From the NCBI GenBank assembly GCA_947628385.1, contig CANQZS010000087.1:1-7875 (forward strand): a stretch of 7,875 nucleotides of DNA. Reading direction: 5' to 3'. Below the pieces are notes generated by a model. That model searched no databases and had not been told where the DNA came from. It worked only from the letters and a program-made list of their open reading frames with translations. Numbering within the stretch: the stretch's first letter is position 1; the number at the start of each line of letters is the position of its first letter. The DNA is from an uncultured Clostridia bacterium (GTDB lineage Bacteria > Bacillota > Clostridia > Oscillospirales > Ruminococcaceae). The position numbers and the translations under genes were made by a program. Positions 6,185 through 7,875 of the stretch are shown here, one piece after another.

Positions 6185-7875
6185 ATGGCAAACGACAAAA
6201 TAATCATCAAAGGCGCAAGAGAACATAATCTCAAAAATATTGACATTGAGATACCGCGCGATAAGCTCATAGTAATGACAGGACTTTCCGGATCAGGAAA
6301 ATCCTCGCTTGCTTTCGATACGATCTACGCCGACGGTCAGAGACGATATGTGGAAAGCCTTTCCTCATATGCGAGAATGTTCCTCGGACAGATGGAAAAG
6401 CCCGATGTGGACAGCATCGAGGGGCTTTCCCCCGCTATATCCATTGACCAGAAGACCACCTCAAGGAATCCCCGTTCAACGGTTGGAACGGTCACTGAAA
6501 TTTACGATTATTTCAGGCTCATGTATGCAAGGATAGGCGTTCCCCACTGTCCCATATGCGGACGTGAAATAAAGCAGCAGACTGTAGATCAGGTAGTAGA
6601 TCAGATAATGGAGCTGCCGGAGGGAACAAAGATCCAACTCCTTGCTCCCATCATCAGAGGACGAAAGGGCGAACACACCAAGGAGCTTGAACGCGCGCGT
6701 AAGGCGGGATATGTACGAGTAAGAGCGGACGGTATTATCTACGATCTCTCCGAGGAAATAAAGCTCGAAAAGAACAAAAAGCACAGCATTGAAATAGTCA
6801 TTGACCGACTCGTGATAAAAAAAGGAATAGAAAATCGTCTCGGGGACAGTGTTGAAACGGTTTCGTCCATATCCGGAGGACTTGTCATAGTTGATGTGGA
6901 CGGAAAAAGGGATATTCTGTTCTCGCAGAATTACGCCTGTCCCGAGCACAATATTTCCATTGAGGAGCTTGCTCCGAGAATGTTCTCATTCAACAATCCG
7001 TTCGGCGCGTGTGAAAAATGCACGGGTCTTGGCGTTTTCCGCAAGATAGATCCGGATCTGATAATCCCCAACAAGGAGCTTTCCATTCGTCAGGGCGCAA
7101 TAAAGGCAAGCGGCTGGTCCACAACTGACGACGATTCCATAGCAATGATGTATTTCAAAGGGATAGCTCAGTATTATGGAGTTTCACTGAACACACCGGT
7201 AAAGGATCTTCCCGAGGAGGTCGTTGACGCCATACTTTACGGAACTAACGGGGTAAAGCTCAGGCTGCACCGTTCCACGGAATATGGCGGCGGCGTTTAC
7301 AATCAGCCATTTGAGGGAATTATCCCTAATCTCGAAAGGCGTTATAAGGAATCAAATTCCGAGTACCTGAAAGAGGAGGTAGAGGACTGCATGACCGAAA
7401 GTCCCTGTCCGGAATGTCACGGTCACAGACTGAAAAAGGAAAGCCTTGCGGTCACTGTAGGCGGAAAGAATATTTCCGAGCTTTGCGACTTTTCGGTGGT
7501 GGAATGTCTGGATTTCATAAATTCCATTGAGCTTTCAAAAAGGGACAAGCTCATAAGCGGTCAGATAATCAAGGAGATCAAATCACGTCTTGGATTCCTC
7601 AGAAGCGTTGGTCTGGAATATCTTACACTTTCCCGTGCGGCGGGAACATTAAGCGGCGGAGAAAGCCAGCGTATAAGGCTTGCGACTCAGATAGGCTCGT
7701 CGCTTATGGGAGTTCTTTATATCCTTGACGAGCCGTCCATAGGTCTGCACCAGCGGGACAACGACAAGCTTATTGACACGCTGAAACGTCTCCGCGATCT
7801 GGGCAATACTCTTATAGTCGTTGAGCATGATGAGGACACCATGAAAAATGCCGATTTCATAGAAGACATAGGTCC
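6185..7875 (+). CDS. uvrA: Excinuclease ABC subunit A (UvrA), 3' end beyond window
   Basis: UvrA is the dimeric ABC-type ATPase that first detects bulky DNA lesions and loads UvrB. The frame is open from the ATG to the window edge: 563 complete codons, about 60 percent of the usual 940 or so. Seen in order: the N-terminal motif GAREHNLKNI, Walker A GLSGSGKSS (33-41), a Cys122-x2-Cys125 pair, the UvrB-binding insertion with RGRKGE (158-163), a zinc module C252-x2-H255 with C276-x2-C279, a further pair Cys408-x2-Cys411, the ABC signature LSGGESQR (489-496), and Walker B ending in Asp515-Glu516 (ILDEPSIGLHQ). These belong to the first nucleotide-binding domain; the second is off the edge. His255 replaces the more usual cysteine. 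AAGGA (6170-6174), inside the uvrB 3' end, lies ten bases before the start, consistent with translational coupling. The gene is unbroken as far as seen. Confidence 0.97.
   Translation, partial: MANDKIIIKGAREHNLKNIDIEIPRDKLIVMTGLSGSGKSSLAFDTIYADGQRRYVESLSSYARMFLGQMEKPDVDSIEGLSPAISIDQKTTSRNPRSTVGTVTEIYDYFRLMYARIGVPHCPICGREIKQQTVDQVVDQIMELPEGTKIQLLAPIIRGRKGEHTKELERARKAGYVRVRADGIIYDLSEEIKLEKNKKHSIEIVIDRLVIKKGIENRLGDSVETVSSISGGLVIVDVDGKRDILFSQNYACPEHNISIEELAPRMFSFNNPFGACEKCTGLGVFRKIDPDLIIPNKELSIRQGAIKASGWSTTDDDSIAMMYFKGIAQYYGVSLNTPVKDLPEEVVDAILYGTNGVKLRLHRSTEYGGGVYNQPFEGIIPNLERRYKESNSEYLKEEVEDCMTESPCPECHGHRLKKESLAVTVGGKNISELCDFSVVECLDFINSIELSKRDKLISGQIIKEIKSRLGFLRSVGLEYLTLSRAAGTLSGGESQRIRLATQIGSSLMGVLYILDEPSIGLHQRDNDKLIDTLKRLRDLGNTLIVVEHDEDTMKNADFIEDIG

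Noticed and set aside
6476..6949. 157-codon open frame on the minus strand
   Set aside because: It lies opposite the uvrA frame, which is intact across the whole region; no motif supports it.
1..7875. A hidden new system such as a mobile element, defence island, CRISPR array or large RNA
   Set aside because: Coding density is high with six well-known families, the spacers are short, and no long repeats, transposase, array or tRNA-like fold was found by eye.

Overview
The window holds six protein-coding genes in two divergent groups around a 127-base promoter region near position 3340. It reads as ordinary chromosomal DNA from a low-to-mid-GC Gram-positive anaerobe. The purine-rich AGGAGG-type ribosome binding sites, AT-rich spacers with TATAAT boxes and the flavour of the RluA-, RadC- and UvrA-like proteins point to the class Clostridia, most likely a Ruminococcus-like member of the Oscillospirales. 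That placement comes from recalled protein style, not from a search.

Left half (minus strand, read right to left): an RluA-family pseudouridine synthase, then a PHP-domain metal-dependent phosphoesterase, then a single-domain malic enzyme whose stop codon lies at the left edge. A 211-base spacer with its own extended -10 promoter separates the synthase from the PHP gene, so the PHP and malic enzyme genes probably form a separate transcription unit. The 87-base spacer before the malic enzyme holds a hairpin and a palindrome differing by one base from the chromosomal ParB-binding site (parS) consensus.

Right half (plus strand): a RadC-family JAB/MPN protein, then uvrB, then uvrA, which is cut by the right edge after 563 codons. 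Gaps of 23 and 7 bases and a single good promoter before radC suggest one radC-uvrB-uvrA operon. UvrA and UvrB are the damage-recognition and verification subunits of nucleotide excision repair. RadC has no settled biochemical role, and its place at the head of this operon is the most suggestive gene-context signal here.

I see no mobile element, CRISPR array, tRNA, rRNA, prophage or toxin-antitoxin gene, and no evidence of a wholly new system. The items most worth a second look are the near-parS palindrome at 1229-1244, the radC-uvrBA linkage with a degenerate LexA-like site at its promoter, and the structured leader and spacer of the PHP gene.
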